Assembly: GCA_964516435.1 (NCBI GenBank)
Contig: CAZEZP010000092.1
Span: 80,775 to 144,774 of the forward strand
From: HGW-17 sp964516435
GTDB taxonomy: Bacteria; Myxococcota_A; Polyangia; HGW-17
Reading direction: 5' to 3'
DNA length: 64,000 nt
This document shows, piece after piece, positions 17,290-25,221 of this stretch. Within the stretch, counting starts at the first letter, position 1; the number at the start of each line of letters is the position of its first letter. The translations under genes were made by a program, and so were the position numbers. The notes beneath the pieces are model-generated. The model made no database searches. It was not told where the DNA came from and saw nothing but the letters and a program-made list of their open reading frames with translations.

Positions 17290-18000
17290 CCGCACATGAG
17301 GGCCGGAAGGAAACATCGCAATCACCAACTGCATCCTGCGCAGCAATGCGCGCGCCGGAATCGTGAATCTCATTCCCAATGCAGCCTTGCAAAACTCGAG
17401 GGGAACACGTTCGAGAAGAACGGCGGGCGGTGATCGCCCATGTCCAGACGCTGAACGTCTTCGCCGAAAACAACAAACTCGATAGAGAAAATCACGATTT
17501 CCGGATACGTCACCCGAAGTCTTTCGCTGCCGAAGGTGCCCGATCCCTTCTACGTGGATGGGAATCTGGATGTGGGCAGTGATGAAAAATTCACTCGTGC
17601 TCACGATTCCGGAAGGCGCCGTCCTGCATTTCAATGGGGAGACTGGCCTGTTCGTGGCGGCCGACGGAACAGGTTCCCTGCCTTTAAGGTCACTTTCACC
17701 GGCCATTCTTCCTCGCCCCGCGCTGGAGACTGGTATGGACTGACCCTGCGCGGGAAGACCCCCGGCACCACCATCGAGGAATGCACCATCGAGTTCGCCG
17801 GAAAGGACGGTCCCGTCGGCAAGGGAGCGCTCGTGGTCGAGGGAGACGACGTGATTCCGAAGAGGGCTTCGGTCCGGAAACTGACCGTCAAGAATTCCGA
17901 AAAGGCGTTTGGCGGTCCTGATCCCGCCTGCGCCGAACTGCCAGGGCCGAGCATGGCAAGCCCTTTTCCTGTCCCAGGGAGGAGTAGCCGCCCGAAGGCG
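17290..18000 (+). pseudogene. Decayed right-handed beta-helix (parallel beta-helix) protein gene
   Basis: No intact gene covers 17259-18153, but consecutive fragments in different plus-strand frames read as one beta-helix protein. In order they are IAITNCILRSNARAGIVN, LEGNTFEKNGG, AHVQTLNVFAENNKLD, then PDPFYVDGNLDVGSDEKF, then LVLTIPEGAVLHFNGETGLF, and finally GDWYGLTLRGKTPGTTIEEC running on to KLTVKNSEKAFGG. The phrases 'LTIPEGAVLHF', 'VTFTG...GDWYGL' and 'TIEECTIEFAG' are typical of cell-surface beta-helix proteins in this group. At least four frame changes (near 17390, 17420, 17515, 17590 and 17680) separate them. Genes on both sides are intact, so real decay is more likely than sequencing error. 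The 3' end, after about 18000, is no longer recognisable. Confidence 0.7.
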
Positions 18001-18153
18001 CTCCCCGCATTCTCGTTTTCCCGACTCTCCTTCAGAGGCGGCCCGTGAAATTTCCATCCGCGCCCGGATTCCCGCAAGGTCAGGAATTGGGCGGGGAAAC
18101 TTGCCAGTTGCAGGTTTTTCATGATATTCCGGGCGGCAAAGCGGAGGTCCCGG

Positions 18154-19518
18154 ATGGACGGTTCGTCGCGCGAACACTGGAAGAGTTCACTCGGTTTCAT
18201 CCTGGCCGCGGCGGGAAGCGCCATCGGCCTGGGCAACGTCTGGCGCTTTCCCACCATGACCGGCGCCAACGGCGGCGGCGGCTTCGTGCTCCTGTACCTT
18301 CTCGTCGTGCTGGCCGTTGGACTCCCGCTCATGTACGTCGAACTCTCCCTGGGACGGGCCGCCCAGCAGGGGCCGGTTGGTGCATTCAAAAAAATATCGC
18401 CCCATTCCGCCTGGCGTTTTCTGGGCTATCTGTGCATTCTCACGGGCACGGTCATCCTGTCGTATTACGGGGTGGTGGCCGGTTGGACCCTCAAGTACTT
18501 CCTGGTTTCCCTCATGGATGGGTTTCCCCGGGGGGAATCCGCCCGGCTCTTCGGCGAATTCACGCGCGATGGCGCTTCCCAGATCCTGTACATGGGGCTG
18601 TTCATGGCGCTCACCGTGGGCGTCGTCTTCTTCGGCGTGAAGGGCGGCATCGAGCGCATCAGCCTGGTCCTCATGCCCGCGCTCGTGCTCCTGCTCGTGG
18701 CGCTCATCGCCTACGCGCTCACGCTACCAACGGCTTTCGATGGGCTGTGCTACTATCTGATTCCCGATTTTTCCAGGGTCGGCGGGAAGACTTTCCTGTT
18801 TGCAATCGGCCAGGCATTCTTTTCCCTTTCCCTGGGTATGGGGGCCATGCTCACTTATGGCAGTTACCTCGAAAAAGACACCCGTCTCCCCAGGGCTGGG
18901 CTGGTGGTGGTGCTGGCTGACACGCTCATCGCCGTCATGGCCGGCCTCGTCGTGTTCCCCGTCATCGGCGGGGCTCCGGACAAGGCGGGTCCCGGGCTCG
19001 TGTTCGTGGCCATGGCCGACCTGTTCGCGACCTTGCCCGGCGGCCGCATCGTGGGTGCCCTGTTCTTCCTGCTGCTGGCGATCGCCGCCCTCACGTCCAC
19101 CATCTCGCTGCTGGAAGTGGCCGCCTCCCACTGGATCGAACAGCACGGGTGGACGCGCCGCAAGGCGGTGCTTTCCACCGGCGCCGGCATCCTTTTCCTG
19201 GGGATCCCCAGCGCGCTCTCCCTGGGCGCGGTGCCCGGTCTCGGGCATGTGGTCACCCTGGCCGGCAAGCCGATGGGATTTCTGGACCTCATGGATTTCC
19301 TGTTCGGCAATCTCGCGCTGACGGTGGGGGGACTCCTCATCATCCTGTTCACCACCTTCGTCTGGAAGCGCTCGGCTTTCGAAGCCGAACTGTATGCCGG
19401 CTCGCCGGTTCCTTCCGCGATGCGCAACACGGTCCATTTCCTGCTGCGCGTCGTGGCGCCGTCCAGCCTGATGGCCATCCTGGCGTACATGCTGCTCACC
19501 GGGAAGACCCTGGGATAA
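18154..19518 (+). CDS. Neurotransmitter:sodium symporter family transporter (LeuT-like)
   Basis: 454 residues and 11-12 hydrophobic helices, the usual size of bacterial NSS carriers such as LeuT and MhsT, which take up amino acids with Na+. The hallmark first helix is present with its unwound Na+/substrate site (GSAIGLGNVWRFP), followed by NGGGGFVLLYL and, later, SLSLGMGAMLTYGSYL, which matches the helix-6 to helix-7 region. The ATG at 18154 is chosen over 18121 because CGGAGG lies 7 nt upstream and because homologues begin just before this first helix. It follows the beta-helix pseudogene and precedes a kinase with a solute-binding sensor by 9 bp, which suggests cotranscription. The substrate cannot be read from sequence alone. 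Confidence 0.92.
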   Translation: MDGSSREHWKSSLGFILAAAGSAIGLGNVWRFPTMTGANGGGGFVLLYLLVVLAVGLPLMYVELSLGRAAQQGPVGAFKKISPHSAWRFLGYLCILTGTVILSYYGVVAGWTLKYFLVSLMDGFPRGESARLFGEFTRDGASQILYMGLFMALTVGVVFFGVKGGIERISLVLMPALVLLLVALIAYALTLPTAFDGLCYYLIPDFSRVGGKTFLFAIGQAFFSLSLGMGAMLTYGSYLEKDTRLPRAGLVVVLADTLIAVMAGLVVFPVIGGAPDKAGPGLVFVAMADLFATLPGGRIVGALFFLLLAIAALTSTISLLEVAASHWIEQHGWTRRKAVLSTGAGILFLGIPSALSLGAVPGLGHVVTLAGKPMGFLDLMDFLFGNLALTVGGLLIILFTTFVWKRSAFEAELYAGSPVPSAMRNTVHFLLRVVAPSSLMAILAYMLLTGKTLG

Positions 19519-19527
19519 ACGGTTTCG

Positions 19528-21999
19528 ATGTCCTCCCTGCGCCTGTGTCCCCACTGTGGAACCCCCCTGGATGCCGGCTCGCGCTTCTGCGTCGCCTGCG
19601 GAGCGAAAATCAGGGATGCCGCCGAATCGCAGCCTTCCAGCGGCCCGCCCCCGGCGGCCACGCCCGGTGGATCCACCGTGGTGGGCGGACAGATCACGCC
19701 CGAGGCGCTGCACCGTTCTCCGGCCACCCTCATCGGCCACATGGTGGGCGAATACCAGGTGACCCACTTCATCGGAAAGGGGGGAATGGGGTGGGTATTC
19801 GCCGGCGTGCATCCCATCATCGGCAAGAAGGTGGCCATCAAGGTTCTCAAGTCCAATTTCGCCTACGAGCCGGAAATCGCCAGCGCCTTCATCAACGAGG
19901 CCAAGGCGGCCAACGCCATCGGTAGCGACCGGATCGTCGACATCTTCGCGTTCGGGCAACTCCCTTCCGGCAACCTGTATTTCGTCATGGAACTGCTGGA
20001 GGGCATGAATCTCTCCGATTACCTGGCCCGGGAAGGCCGCCTGTCGCTCGCCGATGCCCGCATCATCTTTCCACGGGTGCTCGAGGCGCTGGAGGCCGCT
20101 CATGAGCATGGCATCGTGCACCGGGACCTGAAGCCGGAGAACGTCTTCCTGATCCTGCAGGACGGGATGCCCGTGGATGTGCGCCTGCTGGACTTCGGCA
20201 TCGCCAAGTTCAACGAGGGCGGCAGTTCGTTCCTGCGCACGCAGACGGGCATCATCAAGGGAACGCCCCTGTACATGTCGCCGGAGCAGTGCCGGGCCGA
20301 CGACACCACGCCCGCATCGGACCTGTACTCGTTCGGGGTCATGCTCTATCAGGCCGTCACGGGCCAGGTCCCGTTCAAGAGCAATTCCTACGGCGAACTG
20401 GTGGCAGCCCACCTGTCCGAGACGCCGCTGCCGCCTTCCGCCGTCGTGCCGCTTCCGGCCGGCCTCGAGGCTCTGATCCTGCAATGCATGGAAAAAGACC
20501 CGGCTGCCCGGCCGTCTTCGGCCCGCGAGGTGAAAGACCGGCTGGTGGCCATCCTGGACGACGAGCTTGCGGCGCCCGCCCGCCGGGAAGCCCTCTTTCG
20601 CCGCCGCTTCCGCCGGGCGCTGGTTGTTCTGGCGATCCTGGCAGCCGCCGGGTTCGGGGTATTCGCCGCCCTGCGCTGGCAGAAGGCGTCGGCGCCGCCG
20701 CCCCCACCGCCTCCTCCGGTGGTCCGCCCCCTGGTGGTGATGTCGGCCCATCCAAGCGTCGTCAACGAGGAAATCGCGGCCGGGTTTTCCGCCTGGCTGG
20801 AAAGGAACGGGCATCCCCCGGTGCGCATCGAATGGATGGCGCAGAAGGAGGAACTCGTCTTCATCCAGGTGCAACTCAAGCGCGCCATCCAGCAGGACCG
20901 CAAGGGGGAAATCGATGTGATGCTCGGCGGCGGCGAGAGCCTGCACCGCGCGCTCGCGTCCGCATCCTGCGTTCCGGCGCCGGGGCAGGCCTGCTCGCAG
21001 GCCGTCTTCACGCCGTCCGAACTGGTTCCCCACGTGCCCGAACAGGTGTCCGGCGCCCGCCTGTACGATGCCGAAGGCCGCTGGTTCGGCGTGACGCTCT
21101 CCGGTTTCGGCTATGCCTGCAACGAAACCGCGCTGGAAAAGCGGGGGATTCCCTTCCCGAAGAACTGGGAGGAACTCTCCGGTCCCGCCTTCTTCCAGCG
21201 CCTGGTGATGGCTGACCCGCGCACGTCCAGTTCGGCCCACATGGTTTTCGAAACCATCCTGCAGGCCTATTCCTGGGAACAGGGCTGGCGCATCCTGCTG
21301 GGGCTGGGCGCCAACGTGCGGGATTCCTGGCTGCCTTCCTCCCAGGGGGTGCTCTCCAAGCTCGCCGATGATCCGGAAGCCCTGTGCGCGGCGGTGATCG
21401 ACTACTTCTTCTACCTGGAGAAGGACGATCTGGAAAAGAGTTCCGGTATCCGGCTGCGGTTCGCCATCCCGCCCGAAACCGCCTATCTCACGGCCGACCC
21501 GGTGTCGGTGCTCGCCCGGGCGCCGCATCCCGCCGCGGCGAAACTGTTCGTGCAGTACCTGCTCACCGATGGCCAGCGCCTGTGGGTGTTCGCGCCCGGA
21601 CATCCCGACGGCCCCCGCCGCCATGCCATCTTCCGCCTGCCCGTGGACAGCCGGCTGTACAGGGAGCCGCAGGCCGTATCCTACATGAACCCCTTCGAAT
21701 CCGCCCCGCCCAGGCCGTTCGATTCCGACCTGGCGGCCAGACGGCGCAATCTGCTGTCCATCCTGCTGCAGAGCGCCCTGGTGCTCACCCACAGATCCTT
21801 GCGGGAATCATGGAATTTTCACTTGGAAAAAGGCCAACTTTCGGCCAGACTGAAGCGCTTGGCGTTTCCGGTGTCCCAGGAACAGTTCGAGAAACTGCTC
21901 CGCCAGGACGGGAGCATGGACATCCTGGAGATGAAAAACCTGGAAAACCGCTGGATGAACGATTTCCACAAGGCGTACCGGCAATGGATGAAGCCGTGA
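19528..21999 (+). CDS. Transmembrane Ser/Thr kinase with extracytoplasmic solute-binding domain
   Basis: 823 residues in four parts. A zinc ribbon (CPHC...CVAC, residues about 8-27) is followed by a full kinase domain (about 75-340) with IGKGGMGWVFAG, AIKVLK, VHRDLKPEN, DFG and TPLYMSPEQ. One membrane helix follows (LVVLAILAAAGFGVFAAL, about 365-382). After a run of prolines, a periplasmic domain of about 430 residues begins. It opens RPLVVMSAHPSVVNEEIAAG, continues with IDVMLGGG, and has the inner GVTLSGFGYACNE and AILFVQYLLTDGQ-like elements (FVQYLLTDGQRLW) of family-1/Fe(III)-type ABC solute-binding proteins. The kinase core has every key residue. It sits 9 bp after an Na+ symporter and 21 bp before another kinase. 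Known kinases of this class use PASTA or other sensors; a binding-protein sensor is unusual. Confidence 0.87.
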   Translation: MSSLRLCPHCGTPLDAGSRFCVACGAKIRDAAESQPSSGPPPAATPGGSTVVGGQITPEALHRSPATLIGHMVGEYQVTHFIGKGGMGWVFAGVHPIIGKKVAIKVLKSNFAYEPEIASAFINEAKAANAIGSDRIVDIFAFGQLPSGNLYFVMELLEGMNLSDYLAREGRLSLADARIIFPRVLEALEAAHEHGIVHRDLKPENVFLILQDGMPVDVRLLDFGIAKFNEGGSSFLRTQTGIIKGTPLYMSPEQCRADDTTPASDLYSFGVMLYQAVTGQVPFKSNSYGELVAAHLSETPLPPSAVVPLPAGLEALILQCMEKDPAARPSSAREVKDRLVAILDDELAAPARREALFRRRFRRALVVLAILAAAGFGVFAALRWQKASAPPPPPPPPVVRPLVVMSAHPSVVNEEIAAGFSAWLERNGHPPVRIEWMAQKEELVFIQVQLKRAIQQDRKGEIDVMLGGGESLHRALASASCVPAPGQACSQAVFTPSELVPHVPEQVSGARLYDAEGRWFGVTLSGFGYACNETALEKRGIPFPKNWEELSGPAFFQRLVMADPRTSSSAHMVFETILQAYSWEQGWRILLGLGANVRDSWLPSSQGVLSKLADDPEALCAAVIDYFFYLEKDDLEKSSGIRLRFAIPPETAYLTADPVSVLARAPHPAAAKLFVQYLLTDGQRLWVFAPGHPDGPRRHAIFRLPVDSRLYREPQAVSYMNPFESAPPRPFDSDLAARRRNLLSILLQSALVLTHRSLRESWNFHLEKGQLSARLKRLAFPVSQEQFEKLLRQDGSMDILEMKNLENRWMNDFHKAYRQWMKP

Positions 22000-22020
22000 T
22001 CCGTGCCCGAGGAGTTGCCC

Positions 22021-23355
22021 ATGTCGAAGAACATTGATGCCCTGACCATCGATGCCGGTTCTCCGGAAAACCCGTCCGTGTTCGGCAAGTACCTGATATT
22101 CGGGCTGGTGGCCCGCGGCGGCATGGCCGAGGTGTATCGCGCCCGGCGGATCGACCGGAAGAACGAGCCGCTGGTGGCCCTCAAGGTCATGCGCACGAAA
22201 CTCATGAAGGAGCAGAAATACATCGACATGTTCCTGGCCGAGGGACAACTCGGGCGCATGCTGCGGCATCCCAACATCGTGGAAACCATGGAGGGCGGCC
22301 GGCACAACAACATCTATTTTTTTACAATGGAATACATCATGGGCAAGGATCTCACGCACGTGCTGCGCAAGATCCAGATGGCCAACCAGCGCCTGCCCAT
22401 CCCTGCAGCGGTGTACATCGCCCAGAAATGCGCCGAGGGACTGCATTACGCCCACACGCTCACCGACGACGAGGGCCGTCCGCTCAATCTCGTGAACCGC
22501 GACGTGAGCCCCTCCAACATCCGCGTATCCTATGACGGCGAGGTGAAGATCCTGGATTTCGGCATCGCCCGCGCCCGCAACCGCGCCACCTCCGAAATCG
22601 GCACGCTCAAGGGCAAGTTCAGTTACATGTCTCCCGAACAGATTCGCGGCCTGCCGCTGGACGGCCAGACCGACATCTTCTCCCTGGGCATCGTGCTCTA
22701 CGAGATGCTCACGATGGAGCGCCTCTTCAAGGCCGAGAGCGAAACCGTCCTCATGGAGAAGGTGCGCCAGTCGGTCATTCCTCCGCCGTCCACGGTGAAC
22801 AAGCGCGTTTCCCCTGAACTGGACGCCGTGGTGCTCCGGGCGCTGGCCCGCGAGAAGAAGGACCGGTATCCGACCGCGGGCGAATTCGCGGCGGATCTGG
22901 CCCGCATTCTGGAACCCTACCGTTTTTCCGTGAGCGAACTGAGCGACCTGATGAAGCGCACCTTCCACGAGGACTACGAGAAGGACCGCGAGATTGCCCA
23001 GATCGCGCGCTCGCTTGACGGCAATTACGCGGCCGAGGACGGGGGGCGCACCGAGAGCTTCGATTCCATCCTCGATGCGAAGTTCGATCCCACGGGAATC
23101 CTGGAGATGGAAGTGGACATCGACGACGAACCCTTCGAGAGCAGCGAGGATCCGGCCGGCTCCTCACGGGATTCCGACGGTCTGCCGCAGCCGGGAGAAT
23201 TCGTCACCCACGATCCGAATCCCGCGCCGGAAGCGCCGGCTCCCAATTCGAGTCCGGGACTGATGGAAACGAACAAACTGATTTTCCTGCTGCTGGGGAT
23301 CACGGCGCTGGCTCTTATTATTACCGTGATTTTGATTGTTTTGAAAAAATCATAA
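22021..23355 (+). CDS. Ser/Thr protein kinase with C-terminal membrane anchor
   Basis: 444 residues. Kinase domain from about residue 25 with LVARGGMAEVYRAR, LKVMRT, DFGIARARN and YMSPEQIRG. The catalytic loop reads VNRDVSPSNIRV: the 'DVSPxN' form is typical of myxobacterial kinases, but the usual His of HRD is Asn. After the kinase a Ser/Glu/Asp/Pro-rich region of about 110 residues leads to one terminal membrane helix (LIFLLLGITALALIITVIL) and KKS, so the protein is tail-anchored with the kinase inside. The ATG at 22021 is preceded by GAGGAG 6 nt upstream, favouring it over 22003. It follows the solute-binding kinase by 21 bp; the two may act in one cascade. Confidence 0.88.
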   Translation: MSKNIDALTIDAGSPENPSVFGKYLIFGLVARGGMAEVYRARRIDRKNEPLVALKVMRTKLMKEQKYIDMFLAEGQLGRMLRHPNIVETMEGGRHNNIYFFTMEYIMGKDLTHVLRKIQMANQRLPIPAAVYIAQKCAEGLHYAHTLTDDEGRPLNLVNRDVSPSNIRVSYDGEVKILDFGIARARNRATSEIGTLKGKFSYMSPEQIRGLPLDGQTDIFSLGIVLYEMLTMERLFKAESETVLMEKVRQSVIPPPSTVNKRVSPELDAVVLRALAREKKDRYPTAGEFAADLARILEPYRFSVSELSDLMKRTFHEDYEKDREIAQIARSLDGNYAAEDGGRTESFDSILDAKFDPTGILEMEVDIDDEPFESSEDPAGSSRDSDGLPQPGEFVTHDPNPAPEAPAPNSSPGLMETNKLIFLLLGITALALIITVILIVLKKS

Positions 23356-23361
23356 AATTAC

Positions 23362-24219
23362 ATGCAACTATCGATAATAATACCTGCTTATAATGAGGCC
23401 AAAAGCATCGCTTCCGTCATCCGCAGGACGCAGGACGCCGTCCGGGATTTGGGGCTCGAGGCCGAACTGATCGTGGTGGAGGACGGCTCCACGGACGATA
23501 CGCGCGAAGTCCTGCGCGGCATCGGGAACGTGCGCGTGGTGGAGCATCCGCAGAACCTGGGCTATGGCGCCTCGCTCAAGACCGGCATCCGCACCGCCGG
23601 CGCCGACTGGGTGGCCATCCTGGATGCCGACGGCACCTATCCCGAAAATGCCCTGGGCGCCCTGTGGGCCCAGGCGGCCGATGCCGACATGGTCGTCGCC
23701 GCCCGCACGGGAAAGAACGTGCACATCCCGTGGATCCGGCGCCCGGCCAAGCGCATGATCACGCGCTTTGCCGAGTACATCGCCGGCCGGCGCATTCCCG
23801 ACCTCAATTCCGGCATGCGCCTGATGCGCAAGGCCGTCGTGGAGAGGTTCCTCCATCTCCTGCCCGACGGCTTCTCCTTCACCACCACCATCACGCTGGC
23901 CATGCTCGTGGACGGGTACCGCGTAAAATATTTGCCCATCGACTATCTCAAGCGGGAAGGGAAATCCAAGATCCGGCCCATCGCGGACACCCTCAACTTC
24001 CTGTCCCTGATCACGCGCACTGGCCTGTATTTCCGGCCGCTCAAGGTCTTCGTGCCAGTGTCGATGTTTCTCTTCGCGGCGGGACTGGGCGTGCTGTTGG
24101 GCTCCTGGTGGTGGGCCGGGCGCATCATGGATTCCACGGCCACCATCCTGATCATGACGGGCGTGCAGTTTCTGGCCATGGGCATGCTGGCCGAACTCGT
24201 CATCCGGCGTTCCCGGTGA
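23362..24219 (+). CDS. Family-2 glycosyltransferase (polyprenyl-phosphate hexose synthase type)
   Basis: 285 residues. GT-A fold motifs: IIPAYNEAKSIASVI, VVEDGSTDDT and the metal-binding ILDADGTYP. The enzyme type makes polyprenyl-phosphate-mannose/glucose (DPM1/ArnC-like) from a nucleotide sugar at the inner face of the membrane. Two hydrophobic helices at the C-terminus (KVFVPVSMFLFAAGLGVL and a second from about 250) anchor it. It starts 6 bp after the kinase in a very AT-rich junction with no clear ribosome site. The lipid-linked sugar would suit the GT-C transferase encoded at 25222, so they probably act in one pathway. Confidence 0.88.
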   Translation: MQLSIIIPAYNEAKSIASVIRRTQDAVRDLGLEAELIVVEDGSTDDTREVLRGIGNVRVVEHPQNLGYGASLKTGIRTAGADWVAILDADGTYPENALGALWAQAADADMVVAARTGKNVHIPWIRRPAKRMITRFAEYIAGRRIPDLNSGMRLMRKAVVERFLHLLPDGFSFTTTITLAMLVDGYRVKYLPIDYLKREGKSKIRPIADTLNFLSLITRTGLYFRPLKVFVPVSMFLFAAGLGVLLGSWWWAGRIMDSTATILIMTGVQFLAMGMLAELVIRRSR

Positions 24220-24235
24220 GCGGGGAGGTGGAACC

Positions 24236-25195
24236 ATGAATCGCATGTGGTTCGGAATCGTCGTCGTGATGGCATGCGGCCTTTTCGCATGCAGCAAAGA
24301 ATCCGCCCGCCGCGATGCCCCGCCGTCGAATCCCGGCGAAAAAAGCCTGCCATCGCCCATGGAGCCGGCCGCCGACCGTGCGCAAACTGCCGATCCACCC
24401 CGGGTCATCACGCGGCCGGCCGAAAAACTGGGGCCGCTTTTGGATGCATTCAATGGCTGCGTGGCGAATCTGGCCGCACTGGTCCGCTCCACCGAATCCG
24501 TACCCGTCACCCCGCCCGCCAGGGACGTGCAGGAGTGCCGCCGCCGATTCGAGGCCATCCTGGCGTTTCGCGGTTTTCCCGTGACCGCGGACTACGAGGA
24601 CTACTTCGTGCTGGCCGCGCGCCTGGTGGACACCCTTCCGGCCGATTCTTCCGGGCCGGGCACGCCTTCCTTTTCGGTCCAGGCTTTCATCGAAGCCTAC
24701 AATGCCTTCGCCCTCCGGAACAACGAACTGATCGGCGTGGCTGCCACGGATGAAAGGGAGCCGTCCATCCAGGGGAGCCTGCCGCGGAGCACCTACCGGG
24801 ACGAACTGGTCCGGCTGGCCGGAAGCATCCGGGATTATGTCGTGCAGTGGCATTTCGAGCACCGGTTCGAGACGCTCGGAACCGATGCGCCCTCCGCCTG
24901 GCTGCAGGCGCTGCTGCCCGAGCGGGCGCGCCTCTTCGTGCTGCGCACCCGGGTGGAATCCCGCCTGGATGCGTTCGCGCGGCTGAAATGCGAGGATGCG
25001 GGCACGTCCACGGACACCCGGGTTTCCTGCCGCATGCTCGCGGATGCCGCCGGAGAACTCGCCCGCGGGGCGCGTGCATGGCTCGATGCGTGGGACGCAC
25101 GGCTGCGATCGGCCTCTCGGGAAGCCTGCCCGGCCTGCGAGAGCACCCGTGGCGACCTGGAGATGCGCATCCGCACCCTGTCGGATTCCGAGTGA
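24236..25195 (+). CDS. Hypothetical lipoprotein (DUF3829-like)
   Basis: 319 residues with a lipoprotein signal peptide (lipobox LFAC, Cys19), followed by a Pro-rich linker (about 25-60) and a mainly helical domain. Phrases such as GPLLDAFNGCVANLAALV and AFIEAYNAFALRNNEL recall DUF3829 lipoproteins, which are of unknown function, but I am not certain. Several Cys residues in the C-terminal half (CEDAG...CRML, CPACES) may form disulfides. GGGGAGGTGGAACC gives a good ribosome site. It lies between two glycosyltransferase genes, 16 bp after the first and 26 bp before the second, so it may belong to the same envelope pathway. Confidence 0.6.
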   Translation: MNRMWFGIVVVMACGLFACSKESARRDAPPSNPGEKSLPSPMEPAADRAQTADPPRVITRPAEKLGPLLDAFNGCVANLAALVRSTESVPVTPPARDVQECRRRFEAILAFRGFPVTADYEDYFVLAARLVDTLPADSSGPGTPSFSVQAFIEAYNAFALRNNELIGVAATDEREPSIQGSLPRSTYRDELVRLAGSIRDYVVQWHFEHRFETLGTDAPSAWLQALLPERARLFVLRTRVESRLDAFARLKCEDAGTSTDTRVSCRMLADAAGELARGARAWLDAWDARLRSASREACPACESTRGDLEMRIRTLSDSE

Positions 25196-25221
25196 TTCCG
25201 CTTCGAGGAGACGACCGTTCC

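Noticed and set aside
13389..17321. A 1310-codon minus-strand frame opposite ffh, the OmpA/TSP3 protein and a kinase
   Set aside because: All three plus-strand genes are recognised families with intact motifs. The antisense product matches nothing and is His/Leu/Gly-biased.
18724..21792. A 1022-codon minus-strand frame opposite the symporter and the sensor kinase
   Set aside because: Composition is typical of an antisense shadow of GC-rich code, and the plus-strand kinase motifs are complete.
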